Positions 47,326-56,170 of a DNA stretch of 64,000 nucleotides are shown here, one piece after another. The position numbers and the translations under genes were made by a program. The notes beneath the pieces were generated by a model that was not told the origin of the DNA, ran no database searches, and saw only the letters and a list, made by a program, of their open reading frames with translations. The first letter of the stretch is position 1, and each line of letters begins with the position of its first letter. The DNA comes from Constrictibacter sp. MBR-5 (GTDB lineage Bacteria > Pseudomonadota > Alphaproteobacteria > JAJUGE01), in assembly GCF_040549485.1 (NCBI RefSeq), contig NZ_JBEPTK010000021.1, positions 1 to 64,000 on the forward strand, written 5' to 3'.

Positions 47326-47601
47326 CTATTTCCTCGTCGGGTCCGGCTCTCCGGCCGGATTGCTCTTGCTCGCGCAAGATTTCGAGCCGCCCATCATGCA
47401 GAGCCCCAGCCCGCACATGACGGCGCAAGGGGCGAGGCTCAGAATTAGCGGCGCCGCACCCACGGCAGTGAGCCAGCCCCAGTTGAGGGCGAGACCTGCG
47501 CCGATCAGCACCATCGCGGCAAGCATCAGGCCTCGGCGGCCCAGAGGCAGTCGCAGCGGGATGGCCCAGGGTTTTGCGGACATGGTGGTCGTCTTCGACA
47601 T
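47326..47601 (-). CDS. small membrane protein with Cys cluster
   Basis: A 91-residue protein with two helices: LMLAAMVLIGAGLALNWGWL and AAPLILSLAPCAVMCGLGLC, the second containing three Cys, then MMGGSKSCASKSN. The positioning of Cys and Met at a membrane face fits metal binding. It lies between the Met-rich protein and the TlpA-like gene, 3 bases after the latter's end. No family name known to me, though similar proteins occur in copper islands. Confidence 0.7.
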   Translation of the reverse strand: MSKTTTMSAKPWAIPLRLPLGRRGLMLAAMVLIGAGLALNWGWLTAVGAAPLILSLAPCAVMCGLGLCMMGGSKSCASKSNPAGEPDPTRK

Positions 47602-47604
47602 GGT

Positions 47605-47943
47605 CTACTGGCTCCATTCGTTGATGAGCGGCCGGATTTGGGCGACGGTTTCAGGACTGTGCCGTTCGGCGGGGCCGGTAAGGCTCCCGCGCTCGCGCCG
47701 TGCGCGGTCGATCAAGATCGTCGTCGGCATCTCCTCGCGATATGGCGCGCAGTAGATGGCCCAGATGTTCGCGAGCGCGACTTGCCCCCGTAAATCCGCA
47801 AGCGTCAGGCCCCGCCCATTCCCGTCAAGGAAGGGCGGCGACAGGACATCGCACAGCTCCCCGTGCAGGGGTGTTGCCGCCCGGGCCACAGCCGGGGTCG
47901 CCGCGGGCGCAAGGACGCCAGCAAGGAGGTCGCGGCGCCTCAT
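47605..47943 (-). CDS. TlpA-like thioredoxin with internal deletion and altered active site
   Basis: A 112-residue protein with a signal peptide and a TlpA-type start: LTLADLRGQVALANIWAIYC followed by APYREEMPT. The active site, normally CAPCREEMPT, reads CAPYREEMPT. It then jumps straight to TILIDRARRERGSLTGPAE, which in full TlpA proteins lies about 70 residues further on. An in-frame deletion seems to have removed the middle of the fold. It is probably non-functional, although the frame is open and overlaps the next gene by four bases. Confidence 0.7.
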   Translation of the reverse strand: MRRRDLLAGVLAPAATPAVARAATPLHGELCDVLSPPFLDGNGRGLTLADLRGQVALANIWAIYCAPYREEMPTTILIDRARRERGSLTGPAERHSPETVAQIRPLINEWSQ

Positions 47944-48518
47944 GAGCTGCGCTCCGCTTGCAACCGGCGCACGACCGGCAGAATGTCCTCCTCAAGCGCG
48001 CGCCGGTCGAAGGGGCCGACGTGCTTGTAGGCGATGCGTCCTTCGGCATCGATCACGAACGTCTCCGGCAAACCGTAGACGCCCCAGTCGATGGCGACGC
48101 GTCCCGATCTATCCACTCCGATGCGAGTGAAGGGGTCGCCGAGCTCGTTAAGGAAAGCCAGCGCTTCTTCGGGCGCGTCCTTGTAGTTGATCCCGTAGAT
48201 TGGGAGGATGCCTGCTTCGGCCAACTCCACGAGAAGCGGGTTCTCCATGCGGCAGGGGACGCACCACGATGCCCACACATTAACGAGGGAAACCTGGCCC
48301 TGCAGGTCTGCCGAGGACAGGCCGTCCTGCCGCCCTTCGATGGGTGCGAGCGCGAACTCCGGGACCGCTTTATCGATCAGGGTCGAGGGTAATCGGTCGT
48401 CGTTGTTCCAGAGGCCCCAGTAGAAGGCTGCACCTAGCAGGCCGAACACCGCTAGCGGCAAAAGCAGAACCAGCCGGCTCCCTCGGCGCCAAGGCTCTCG
48501 CTCGACATCCGCACTCAT
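47940..48518 (-). CDS. CcmG/DsbE-like membrane-anchored thiol reductase
   Basis: A 192-residue protein with an N-terminal anchor (LVLLLPLAVFGLLGAAFYWG) and a thioredoxin fold containing NVWASWCVPCRMENPLLVEL (active site CVPC), then GINYKDAPEEALAFLNELGD and YGLPETFVIDAEGRIAYKHV. This is the CcmG/DsbE pattern, reducing apocytochrome c cysteines before haem attachment. It starts at 48518 overlapping the cytochrome stop. With CcdA it supplies a local maturation route for the cluster's c-type cytochrome. Confidence 0.9.
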   Translation of the reverse strand: MSADVEREPWRRGSRLVLLLPLAVFGLLGAAFYWGLWNNDDRLPSTLIDKAVPEFALAPIEGRQDGLSSADLQGQVSLVNVWASWCVPCRMENPLLVELAEAGILPIYGINYKDAPEEALAFLNELGDPFTRIGVDRSGRVAIDWGVYGLPETFVIDAEGRIAYKHVGPFDRRALEEDILPVVRRLQAERSS

Positions 48519-49000
48519 GATCCGCCCTCGTCCTTTGCGGTGACGTTCATCTGTAAGGCACGCTGGCGGTCGGGCCATGTGCTCTTGATGAAAGCGAGCA
48601 CCGCCCGAATTTCCCCGTCCGTCAGCACGCCCTCAAAGGCGGGCATGTCGCTCTCGTAGCCTGGCACGACGCCGCCGACCCCGAGCTTCGTGATAGTGAA
48701 GAGCTGCCGGTCCGCGTGGTGCCAGGTGTGCCCGGTTTCGTCATGCGGCGGAGCCGGCATGCGGCCGCTGTCGAGCCGGCGCTTCCAGTCGGGTTGACCC
48801 TCGAGCTTGGCGCCGTGGCACGACGCGCAGTTTGCCGCATAGAATTTCTGTCCAAGGGCGATTTCGTCCGCTGTCACGGGCTTGCCGAGGACGGTGAGCC
48901 CTTCGACGCGCGTCTCGCCACCTCGTTGTTGTGCAAGCGCGGCGATGGCTACCAAGCCCGCAGCAGTGGCACCGACGAGGGCTACTGCTCTGCGCTTCAT
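48515..49000 (-). CDS. exported c-type cytochrome of the second cluster
   Basis: A 161-residue monohaem cytochrome c. The start at 49000 gives the signal peptide RRAVALVGATAAGLVAIAAL and overlaps the tiny gene's stop. Haem site NCASCHGAKLEGQPDW, axial Met in YESDMPAF, and the extra His cluster MPAPPHDETGHTWHH. It is the homologue of the cytochrome at 38878 with the same neighbours. Possible electron acceptor for periplasmic copper oxidation, by inference. Confidence 0.88.
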   Translation of the reverse strand: MKRRAVALVGATAAGLVAIAALAQQRGGETRVEGLTVLGKPVTADEIALGQKFYAANCASCHGAKLEGQPDWKRRLDSGRMPAPPHDETGHTWHHADRQLFTITKLGVGGVVPGYESDMPAFEGVLTDGEIRAVLAFIKSTWPDRQRALQMNVTAKDEGGS

Positions 49001-49128
49001 TTCGGCCGCCGCAGGTACTTCACCAGCGCAACAAGGCTGAGCACCAGGACCGCGAGGACAAGCAGCAGAACAAGACCGCCGCCCGCCATCATGAGGCCCA
49101 TCATGGGTCCGTCCATCATTCCCATCAT
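48997..49128 (-). CDS. tiny Met-rich single-helix membrane protein, copy 4
   Basis: A 43-residue peptide, the same length as copy 3: MMGMMDGPMMGLMMAGGG, one helix (LVLLLVLAVLVLSLVALV) and KYLRRPK. It lies 4 bases after DUF411, and its stop overlaps the cytochrome ATG (ATGA), so all three are coupled. The KYL end is shared with copies 1 and 2, the MM-rich start with copy 3. Confidence 0.7.
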   Translation of the reverse strand: MMGMMDGPMMGLMMAGGGLVLLLVLAVLVLSLVALVKYLRRPK

Positions 49129-49132
49129 GCAC

Positions 49133-49636
49133 TCACTCATTGGAATAGACGGTGACCCCGCCCTCGCCGAAGGCGTAGGTCTTCAACATGCCGGTCTTCT
49201 TAGACGCCATGCCGGGGGCGTTTGCCGGCATGCCGGGGAGCGTGATGCCGCCGATTTTCGGACGCTCGGTCACCAGCCGCTCGATGATCTCGGCGGGGAC
49301 CAAGCCGCTGACATAGTAGCCGTCGATCTCGGCTAGGTGGCAGCCGAGTCCCTGCTCCGGCACCCCGACTTCGACGGAGCGCCGATCAAAGCTCGGGTCG
49401 TCGATGCGCGTCACCTGATAGCCGTTCCCTTCGAGGTACTTGGCATAGGCGTCACAGCAGCCGCAGCTCGGGTCGCGCCAGATCGTGATCTTCTTGGTGG
49501 GCACGGTCTGTTCCGCGCCGGCCGTGTCGCTGGTGACCGTCCGGCCCGTATCCTGCGCCGAGGACAGCGTGGCGAAGGCGATACCGCCAGCGACCGCGAC
49601 AGCTGCGATTGAGACAAATGCAAAAGCGTTCTTCAT
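49133..49636 (-). CDS. DUF411 periplasmic metal-binding protein, second copy
   Basis: A 167-residue exported protein. Signal peptide FVSIAAVAVAGGIAFATLSS; DUF411 core with ITIWRDPSCGCCDAYAKYLE, QGLGCHLAEIDGYYVSGLVP and ITLPGMPANAPGMASKKTG. It has the same CxCC and CH landmarks as the protein at 39460, but a longer leader. It follows the BNR-repeat gene by 11 bases and precedes the tiny protein. Confidence 0.9.
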   Translation of the reverse strand: MKNAFAFVSIAAVAVAGGIAFATLSSAQDTGRTVTSDTAGAEQTVPTKKITIWRDPSCGCCDAYAKYLEGNGYQVTRIDDPSFDRRSVEVGVPEQGLGCHLAEIDGYYVSGLVPAEIIERLVTERPKIGGITLPGMPANAPGMASKKTGMLKTYAFGEGGVTVYSNE

Positions 49637-49647
49637 GGTGAATTCCC

Positions 49648-50580
49648 TTAGATGGCGGCGAGCGCGGACCAAGTGGCGCCGCCGTTGTGGCTCTGCATCA
49701 GGCCTCCATCCAGCGCGGCAACGATGTGGTCAGCATTGGCTGGGTGCACCGCCACTGCGGAGGCAAACCGATCGGCAAGCTGAGACCAGACGACGCCACC
49801 GTCGCGGGAGGTCCAGACGCCGGACGGCAGCGCGGCGTAAACCGTTTCGGGCGCGGAAGGCGCGCTCGCCAGCGCATGGATCGGCTCGCCCCCCGGAAGC
49901 GGCGCCTGCGATGGCGGAGCATCGCCGGAAACCAGAGCGTCCATCGCGTTGCCCGGCTGGACGTCCTGCCAGCGGCAGAAGCAGTCGGGAACGCGGATCA
50001 GGCCCACTGGGGTGCCGGCATAGATCCAGATTCCACCCATGCCCGTGGCGAGATCGACCGAGACGAGCGCCAGAAGGTCGCGTTCGGCGTCATTGAGCCA
50101 GGGGCGATCCATGGCGAGGCTCCAGCTTTGGCCAGCATCCTCACTCTTCCAAAGTCCGTCGCCTCGGACCGCGGCGTAAGCCATATCGGGCCGTCCCGCC
50201 GCGAGAGCCACAGCGTCAATTTTGCCCGCGGCGAGCCCGCGGGAACGGCCTTCCCAGGTGCGTCCACCATCTTCAGACAGGGCGATGCCACCGGAGGCGA
50301 GACTGGCCAGGATGCGGCCGCGCTGCTCGCGGTGCGTTGCGAGAGCCAGGACGGCGGCAGGGATCGGCAGCGCCGTCCACGAGCTTCCGCCGTCATCGCT
50401 GCGGATCAGATCTGAACCCGCGGCGAGCACAGCGTCACCGTCGAAGGCGAGCGCCACCACTGCTGGCTTTACCGGCGCCGCGCCCAGCATAATCTTCGGT
50501 AGCGCCAACACGCTGACCGCGGTGCCGGACGATAAAAGAAACATGCGGCGCGTCAGCGGCGGATGCGATTGGCTGGGCAC
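49648..50580 (-). CDS. exported BNR/Asp-box beta-propeller (F510_1955-like) protein
   Basis: A 310-residue protein with a twin-arginine-like leader (TRRMFLLSSGTAVSVLALP). Repeated Asp-boxes mark a sialidase-like propeller: SDDGGSSWTA, SEDGGRTWEG, SEDAGQSWSL, SRDGGVVWSQ and SHNGGATWSA. The family is found in copper loci and has no proven enzyme activity. The propeller probably folds in the cytoplasm with a cofactor or ion, then exports. It is the second gene of the cluster. Confidence 0.8.
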   Translation of the reverse strand: MPSQSHPPLTRRMFLLSSGTAVSVLALPKIMLGAAPVKPAVVALAFDGDAVLAAGSDLIRSDDGGSSWTALPIPAAVLALATHREQRGRILASLASGGIALSEDGGRTWEGRSRGLAAGKIDAVALAAGRPDMAYAAVRGDGLWKSEDAGQSWSLAMDRPWLNDAERDLLALVSVDLATGMGGIWIYAGTPVGLIRVPDCFCRWQDVQPGNAMDALVSGDAPPSQAPLPGGEPIHALASAPSAPETVYAALPSGVWTSRDGGVVWSQLADRFASAVAVHPANADHIVAALDGGLMQSHNGGATWSALAAI

Positions 50581-50718
50581 GGTAACTCCTAATCAAACCC
50601 TCGGTCCTCCGCCGCGGCCGGAAGGCACGCAAACGTGGGAAGGACGGCGCATCGGGGCACATGCGCCGCCGAGGCACTGGATGACGTGCCGGCTGCGCTC
50701 GTGCGGCCGGGCGTCAGA

Positions 50719-51063
50719 TCAGATGAGGGTCCGAGGAGGCGGTTTGGCTGGAGAGCTTGAAACGCCGGAAAACTCCTGCGTCACCGGCGCCCTAAGCGCC
50801 TCGCGGGGAGCCGAGACGATGCCGTATGCCTGCGGTGCGAGCACAGCCGCGAAGCCGCCCGCTCCGCAGACGAAGTCGCATGCAACGCCCATTTCGCCCG
50901 CGTCGAGGTCGCCACAGGCATCGCAATCGGACATATGCGTCGCAGCATCATCGCAGGCGATCGTGGCGGCGGCCATCTCCGCAGAGCCCGCTGCATGCGC
51001 AACCGAACTCACCGCGAATGCAGCGAGTACGGCAACGATGATCAGGCGGGCCACGAAGTTCAT
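50719..51063 (-). CDS. small exported Cys-rich protein
   Basis: A 114-residue protein with signal peptide LIIVAVLAAFAVSSVAHAAG and a Cys-rich mature part: TIACDDAATHMSDCDACGDL, then GVACDFVCGAGG. The end is SSSPAKPPPRTLI, echoing the PPR ends of the proteins at 43547, 11605 and 26051. The type resembles DUF2946/CopL-like exported copper peptides. It heads the second cluster, 138 bases upstream of the propeller gene. Confidence 0.65.
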   Translation of the reverse strand: MNFVARLIIVAVLAAFAVSSVAHAAGSAEMAAATIACDDAATHMSDCDACGDLDAGEMGVACDFVCGAGGFAAVLAPQAYGIVSAPREALRAPVTQEFSGVSSSPAKPPPRTLI

Positions 51064-51152
51064 GAGATAAGCTTATCCTGCAGTGAGGCAGGTTTCCATC
51101 CGGTGGTGCTCGCGATTGGTTGAACGTCTGAACGGCCGCATTATCGAGGGCG

Positions 51153-51548
51153 TCAGGCCGTTCCGGCGTTTTCCAGATCGTTCATGATTGGACAGTCGGG
51201 GCGATCGTCGCCGTGACAGCGCGTCACGAGATCACGAAGCGTCGCGCTCAACGCCTGTAACTCCACGATCTTCTGCTCAATACGAGCAAGATGCTTTTCG
51301 GTGATCGCCTTGACACTTGAACTCGATCTCTCGCGATCTTCGTAAAGTGATAGGAGGGTCCGGCATTCCTCAATACTGAATCCGAGAGATCGGGCGCGCC
51401 CCAGAAACGCAAGCTTATGTAGGTCGTGCGACGCAAAATCCCGGTACCCATTTTCGCTTCGCATAGGCCGCACGAGGCCGATGTCCTCGTAATATCGAAT
51501 CGTCTTAGCCGGCAGACCGCTCCGTTCCGAGACATCACCGATGTTCAT
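51153..51548 (-). CDS. cueR: CueR-like copper-responsive MerR regulator
   Basis: A 131-residue MerR protein. [20 protein letters not shown] is the DNA-binding start. The C-terminal loop [16 protein letters not shown] has Cys-x7-Cys, the two-ligand Cu(I)/Ag(I)/Au(I) site of CueR, and no third upstream Cys, which sets it apart from Hg or Zn sensors. The start at 51548 matches the family. It diverges from the copper ATPase at 51692 with two operators between them, and another matching box precedes the ATPase at 3485. Confidence 0.92.
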   Translation of the reverse strand: MNIGDVSERSGLPAKTIRYYEDIGLVRPMRSENGYRDFASHDLHKLAFLGRARSLGFSIEECRTLLSLYEDRERSSSSVKAITEKHLARIEQKIVELQALSATLRDLVTRCHGDDRPDCPIMNDLENAGTA

Positions 51549-51581
51549 GGCCGCGACACCTATCGCTCTATCCTGAACGAA

Positions 51582-51612
51582 CACATAGAGGTTCCACTAG
51601 CTGGAAGGTCAA
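51582..51612 (-). promoter_or_regulatory. CueR-type promoter reading into cueR
   Basis: On the minus strand: -35 TTGACC (51612-51607), 19-bp spacer with dyad TTCCAGCTAGTGGAA, -10 TATGTG (51587-51582). It would make cueR autoregulated. The spacing places transcription start about 30 bases before the cueR ATG. Confidence 0.75.
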
Positions 51613-51632
51613 GAGCAATCGGCATCTTCCCA

Positions 51633-51663
51633 TTGACATTCCAGTGACTGGAAGCTTTACCCG
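51633..51663 (+). promoter_or_regulatory. CueR-type promoter of the copper ATPase at 51692
   Basis: -35 TTGACA (51633-51638), 19-bp spacer with the perfect dyad TTCCAGTGACTGGAA (51639-51653), -10 position TACCCG (51658-51663). Only 20 bases separate it from the divergent operator, so two CueR dimers could bind side by side. Confidence 0.8.
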
Positions 51664-51691
51664 TCGAGGCGTATCAACCGGAGGACCGAAG

Positions 51692-54145
51692 ATGGATGTT
51701 GCGCGTTCTTCAACGGGAGAGGCCAGAGATCCGGTCTGCGGCATGCTCGTCGAGCCGAATGCCAGCATCCCTCATCATGAGTATGAGGGTCAGGTCTACC
51801 ACTTCTGCTCCGAGAAGTGCCGGTCCAGGTTCGCTGCATCGCCTGACGACTTCATTGAGGCCGTGGATCCCGTTTGCGGAATGTCCGTCGATCGGGCGAC
51901 GGCTAGACACCTGTCCTCGCATTCGGGGCAGAAGTTCTACTTCTGCTCGGCTCGCTGCAAAGAGAAGTTCGACGCGGCGCCCGAGACATACCTGAAGGGG
52001 AAACCGATGCCGGAGCCGATGCCGGCAGGTACGGTCTACACCTGTCCCATGCACCCCGAGATCGAGCAGGTCGGACCCGGAGACTGCCCGATCTGCGGGA
52101 TGGCGCTCGAGCCGAAGGGCGTGCCTCGGGGGGACGAGGGTCCGAACCCCGAACTGGTCGACTTCACCCGCCGGTTATGGATTGGGGCCGCGCTGACGGT
52201 ACCGGTACTCCTCCTGGCGATGGGCGGCTATGTCGGGATGCCGATCCGCACCTGGGTAGGGGAACGGCTCGCGCACTGGCTCGAACTGATTCTCGCGACG
52301 CCAGTGATCCTCTGGGCAGGCTGGCCGTTCCTGGTACGTGGCTGGAAGAGTTTCCGCAGCCTAAACCTCAACATGTTCAGCCTGATCAGCATGGGGATCT
52401 TGGCGGCGTGGAGTTTCAGCACCGTCGCCGTGATCGCCCCCAGCCTTTTCCCGAGCGGATTCCGCGACATGGAGGGGAACGTCGGCATCTATTTCGAGGC
52501 TGGTGCGGTCATCGTGGTTCTCGTGCTCCTTGGCCAGGTTCTTGAGCTGCGTGCGCGCGAGCGGACTGGTTCCGCGATCCGGGCGCTGCTCGATCTCGCA
52601 GCGAAGACCGCGCGCATCATTCGTGCAGACGGCAGCGAAGAGGAGGTGCCGCTCGAAGAGGTGCAGATTCGCGATCGCCTCCGGGTCCGCCCTGGCGACA
52701 AGGCGCCGGTCGACGGTGAAGTGGTCGAGGGGCGATCTTCAGTCGATGAGTCCATGCTTACCGGAGAGCCGGTGCCGGTCGAGAAGGTCGCTGGCGACCC
52801 GGTTACCGGCGCGACAATCAACGGGACCGGAAGTCTGGTGATTGAGGCGAAGCGCGTGGGCAAGGATACGATGCTTGCGCAGATCGTCGAGATGGTGGCG
52901 GCTGCACAGAGGTCGCGCGCGCCGATCCAGAAGCTTGCCGACGCGGTAGCCGGTTTCTTCGTGCCGGCGGTAATGGCGATTGCGGTCCTTTCCTTCATCG
53001 CGTGGTCCATCTGGGGACCCGCGCCGGCCCTTGCCTATGGCCTCGTCTCAGCGATCGCCGTGCTGATCATCGCCTGCCCCTGCGCCCTCGGGCTCGCCAC
53101 CCCAATGTCGATCATGACCGCAACCGGGCGCGGCGCTCAGGCGGGGGTGCTGATCAAGAACGCGGAGGCGCTCGAAGCCTTCGAGAAAGTGGACACTTTG
53201 ATCGTCGACAAGACCGGCGCGCTGACGGTCGGCAAGCCGGAGCTCTCCGCCGTGCTGCCCGAGGCTGGGCACGACGAGGCGGAGATCCTGCGTCTGGCGG
53301 CGAGCCTGGAGCGGGGGTCCGAACATCCCCTTGCTGAGGCCATTGTCCGGGGCGCCGAGGCGCGCGGACTGGGCCTCGCCAAGGCGGATCAGTTCGAAGC
53401 GATCACCGGGATGGGCGTCAAAGGCGTGGTTGACTGAAAAGTGGTGGCTCTGGGCAATGCCAGGATGCTGGCGGAGCTCGGGGTCGAGACGCCGGCTGCG
53501 ACCGAGACCGCGAACGCCCGGCGCGACGAGGGCGAGACCGTCATGTTCGTGGTCCTCGATGGAGCTATCGCAGGGCTCGTGGGCGTCGCCGACCCAGTCA
53601 AGGACACGACGCCGGCCGCGCTCGAGGCGCTTCATGAGCTCGGCTTCCGGATCGTCATGGCGACGGGCGACAATGAGCGCACTGCGCGCGCCGTTGCCGG
53701 CCGCCTCAGCATCGACGAGATACGCGCCGATGTGCTGCCCGAGGACAAGGCGCGGATCATTCGAGAGCTGCAGGCCGAAGGAAGCAAAGTGGCGATGGCC
53801 GGGGATGGCGTGAACGATGCGCCGGCGCTCGCTCAGGCCGATGTCGGAATCGCCATGGGCACCGGCGCCGACGTGGCCATCGAGAGCGCCGGCTTCACCC
53901 TGGTCAAGGGCGATCTCGGCGGGATTGTGAGGGCACGGCGGCTGTCGCGCGCCACGATGCGCAATATCCGGCAGAACCTCTTTTTCGCAATGATCTACAA
54001 TACCGCTGGCGTGCCGGTCGCAGCCGGGCTGCTCTATCCCTTCTTCGGGCTCCTGATCTCACCGATGTTCGCTGCCGCGGCGATGAGCCTGTCGTCCGTC
54101 TCCGTCATTGCCAATGCACTCCGGCTGCGCGCGGTGCGACTCTAA
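51692..54145 (+). pseudogene. copper P1B ATPase with two YHS domains, interrupted by an in-frame TGA
   Basis: Reading through one stop gives 817 codons. Two YHS domains ([10 protein letters not shown] ... [10 protein letters not shown] and [10 protein letters not shown] ... [10 protein letters not shown]) and a metal-binding domain ([11 protein letters not shown] ... [10 protein letters not shown]) precede the pump core with [17 protein letters not shown] and MSLSS (Cu type). TGA at 53435-53437 lies in GVVD-x-KVVALGN, where relatives have Gly; the frame continues unchanged after it, so one base change (GGA to TGA) explains it. The phosphorylation motif reads DKTGALT instead of DKTGTLT. Either a recent pseudogene or a sequence error. 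CueR boxes lie upstream. Confidence 0.85.
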
Positions 54146-54175
54146 CTGACCTGCCCCCCTCTAGTCCCTCGATCA

Positions 54176-54890
54176 TTATGAGAGCCCAGGGGGTGGATAG
54201 TTGATCTGCCGCGCCGGCGGTAGCGGCTGTGCGGCGGAGCCTTCGAGATTGCGCAGCCGTCCGGCCGTGAGGTTCAGCCGCACGGCTTCCGGCGTCAGCC
54301 CGCCATGCGCCGAGTGCGGGCGCACGTGGTTGTAGTCGAGCCGCCAACGTTCGATTACAGCCCGCGCCTCGGCCAGGGTGGCGAAGACTTCCTCGTTCAG
54401 GCACTCGTCGCGCAGTTTGCCGTTGAAGCTTTCCACGAAGCCGTTCTGCTGGGGTTTGCCTGGAGCGATGTAGTGCCAGTCGACGCCGGTGCGGTTGGTC
54501 CATTGCAGCATGGCCCTGCTGGTCATCTCGGTCCCGTTGTCGCTGACGATGGCCGCAGGCCGGCCGCGCCGGGCGTCCAGCTCACGGGCCATGCGATGGC
54601 CGCCGATCGAGGTGTCGACGACCAGCGCCAGGGCCTCGCGCGTAAAGTCGTCGACGATGCAGAGGATCCGGAACCTGCGGCCCCAGCTCAGCGTGTCAGC
54701 CACGAAGTCCAGGCTCCAGCGCTGGTTGGGGCCGTCCGGCAGCGCCATCGGCGCCCGCGTGCCGGTGGCGCGCTTGCGGCCACGCCGCCTGCGTACCGCC
54801 AGGCCCTCCTCGCGGTAGAGCCGGAAGAGCTTCTTCTTGTTCATGCTGACGCCTGTCAACGCCGCTGCAAATCTGACCCGGTTGTCTTCG
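54176..54890 (-). mobile_element. IS3-family transposase (orfB) remnant
   Basis: The reading has the integrase core: [36 protein letters not shown] and [20 protein letters not shown], with [16 protein letters not shown] near the end, all typical of IS3 orfB with its DDE acids. The N-terminal part stops at about 54890 ([14 protein letters not shown]). OrfA is absent. It is fused in frame to an IS630 scrap upstream, so it is not an intact element. Confidence 0.8.
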
Positions 54891-55347
54891 TAGCGCCGGT
54901 TTAAATCTGACCCACCCGGTTCTGTTCGTCCGTGGTCGGGGCGCGCCCCGACCAGATCGGGGATCGTCTTCCAGTGCCCGTGCGGGGCCACATCTACCAG
55001 GCGCTCGCCCTTCGGACCCCAGCCGTAGCGGCGGACCATATTGGTAGTAGCGCCGGTCTCGTCGTGGAACAAGAAGGAGGTGGGATTCATGAAGCGCTGC
55101 CAGATCCGCCAGGGTCTGTGGTGTGCAGCAACATCGGGCCGGTCCTACTCGGCGGCCCTCAACCACTTTTTGTGTGACAGGCCGGGCCTTCTCAGCGTTG
55201 ACTAGATCGTCGTCAGCGAACCGGGCGCGTCCCGCGCTCGACCAGTTCCTCCCGGATCTTGGCGAGCGGAATGCCCATGCGCGTGGTGGTAAGCTTGCGC
55301 AGCAGCTCCTCGTGCCGGCCAGCAGCGGCTTACGGTAACCGCCAATC
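54891..55347 (-). mobile_element. IS630 scraps and unassigned IS debris
   Basis: At about 54945-55090 the minus strand reads [20 protein letters not shown] and [15 protein letters not shown], the middle of an IS630 transposase. Two similar words, AAATCTGACCC, at about 54871 and 54903 may be IS ends. Between 55200 and 55340 an out-of-phase reading, ELLRKLTTTRMGIPLAKIRE, looks like another transposase N-terminal scrap. No complete gene is present. Confidence 0.55.
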
Positions 55348-56133
55348 TCAGCCGGCGTGGACCAAACCGACCGGCACGCCGAACGCGGCGAGCGCCATCC
55401 AGATCGCCATTGCGACCATCATCACGTTCTCGGTCAGCGACACGAACCCGAGCGGGACGTTGCTCGACCCGCCGACGCAGGCACATTTCAGCTCGCGCCG
55501 GTCGATGTAGACGGCCTTGAACACCGAGACCGCGCCCACCGTGCCGATGAACAGGGCGACCGGCACCGACAGCCAGCTAAGCGCGCCGGCGATCATCAAC
55601 ACGCCCGCCAGACCTTCGGCGAACGGGTAGATGTAGGAGTAAGGCACCCACCGCTTCGCCAGCAGGTCGTAGTTCAGGAACATCGTCGCGAAGCTCTCGA
55701 CATTCTGGAGCTTCAGGAGCGCCAGCACGGCCATGCTGAAGCCGATGAACCACTCGGCCGCGCGCACCGTGAATGGGGTGCCGTAGACTGCATAGCTGAC
55801 CGCGAGCGCCATCAGTGCCGTGACGCTGAAGAGCGCGATGACCGGCTTGTAAGTGGTGGCCTTCGGATCGGCGACCGGCTTGCCGAGATAGCGGCGCAGC
55901 TCGTCATAGCCACCGATTCGTTTGCCGCCGATGAAGGTCTGCGGCGTCGTTTTGACGCCATGCTCCGCCCTGAACGCGTCCGTCGCCTCGCGGGAGGTCA
56001 GCCATTTGTCTTCGACCGTGAAGCCTTGGCGACGCAGCAGGTCCTTGGTTTTCAGCCCATAGGGGCAGAGATGGTTGTCCATGACCATGCGGTAGAGCGT
56101 GGCCTGGCGCGGTTGGAGTGTGGTGGCGGTCAT
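55348..56133 (-). CDS. glutaredoxin-MauE fusion membrane protein
   Basis: A 261-residue protein. Residues about 10-85 are a glutaredoxin-like domain with MDNHLCPYGLKTKDLLRRQG (single Cys, CPYG) and KTTPQTFIGGKRIGGYDELR. A MauE/DoxX-like membrane part with four or five helices follows, with the conserved YPFAEGLAGVLMIAGAL and IDRRELKCACVGGSSNVPLG. It probably moves electrons or thiols across the membrane. A MerR-type promoter precedes it and the divergent MerR gene. A C-terminal fragment of a second copy lies at 26585. Confidence 0.85.
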   Translation of the reverse strand: MTATTLQPRQATLYRMVMDNHLCPYGLKTKDLLRRQGFTVEDKWLTSREATDAFRAEHGVKTTPQTFIGGKRIGGYDELRRYLGKPVADPKATTYKPVIALFSVTALMALAVSYAVYGTPFTVRAAEWFIGFSMAVLALLKLQNVESFATMFLNYDLLAKRWVPYSYIYPFAEGLAGVLMIAGALSWLSVPVALFIGTVGAVSVFKAVYIDRRELKCACVGGSSNVPLGFVSLTENVMMVAMAIWMALAAFGVPVGLVHAG

Positions 56134-56170
56134 ATTGAGCAGCTTTCTTGGTGGTTTCGAGCTGCCACTG

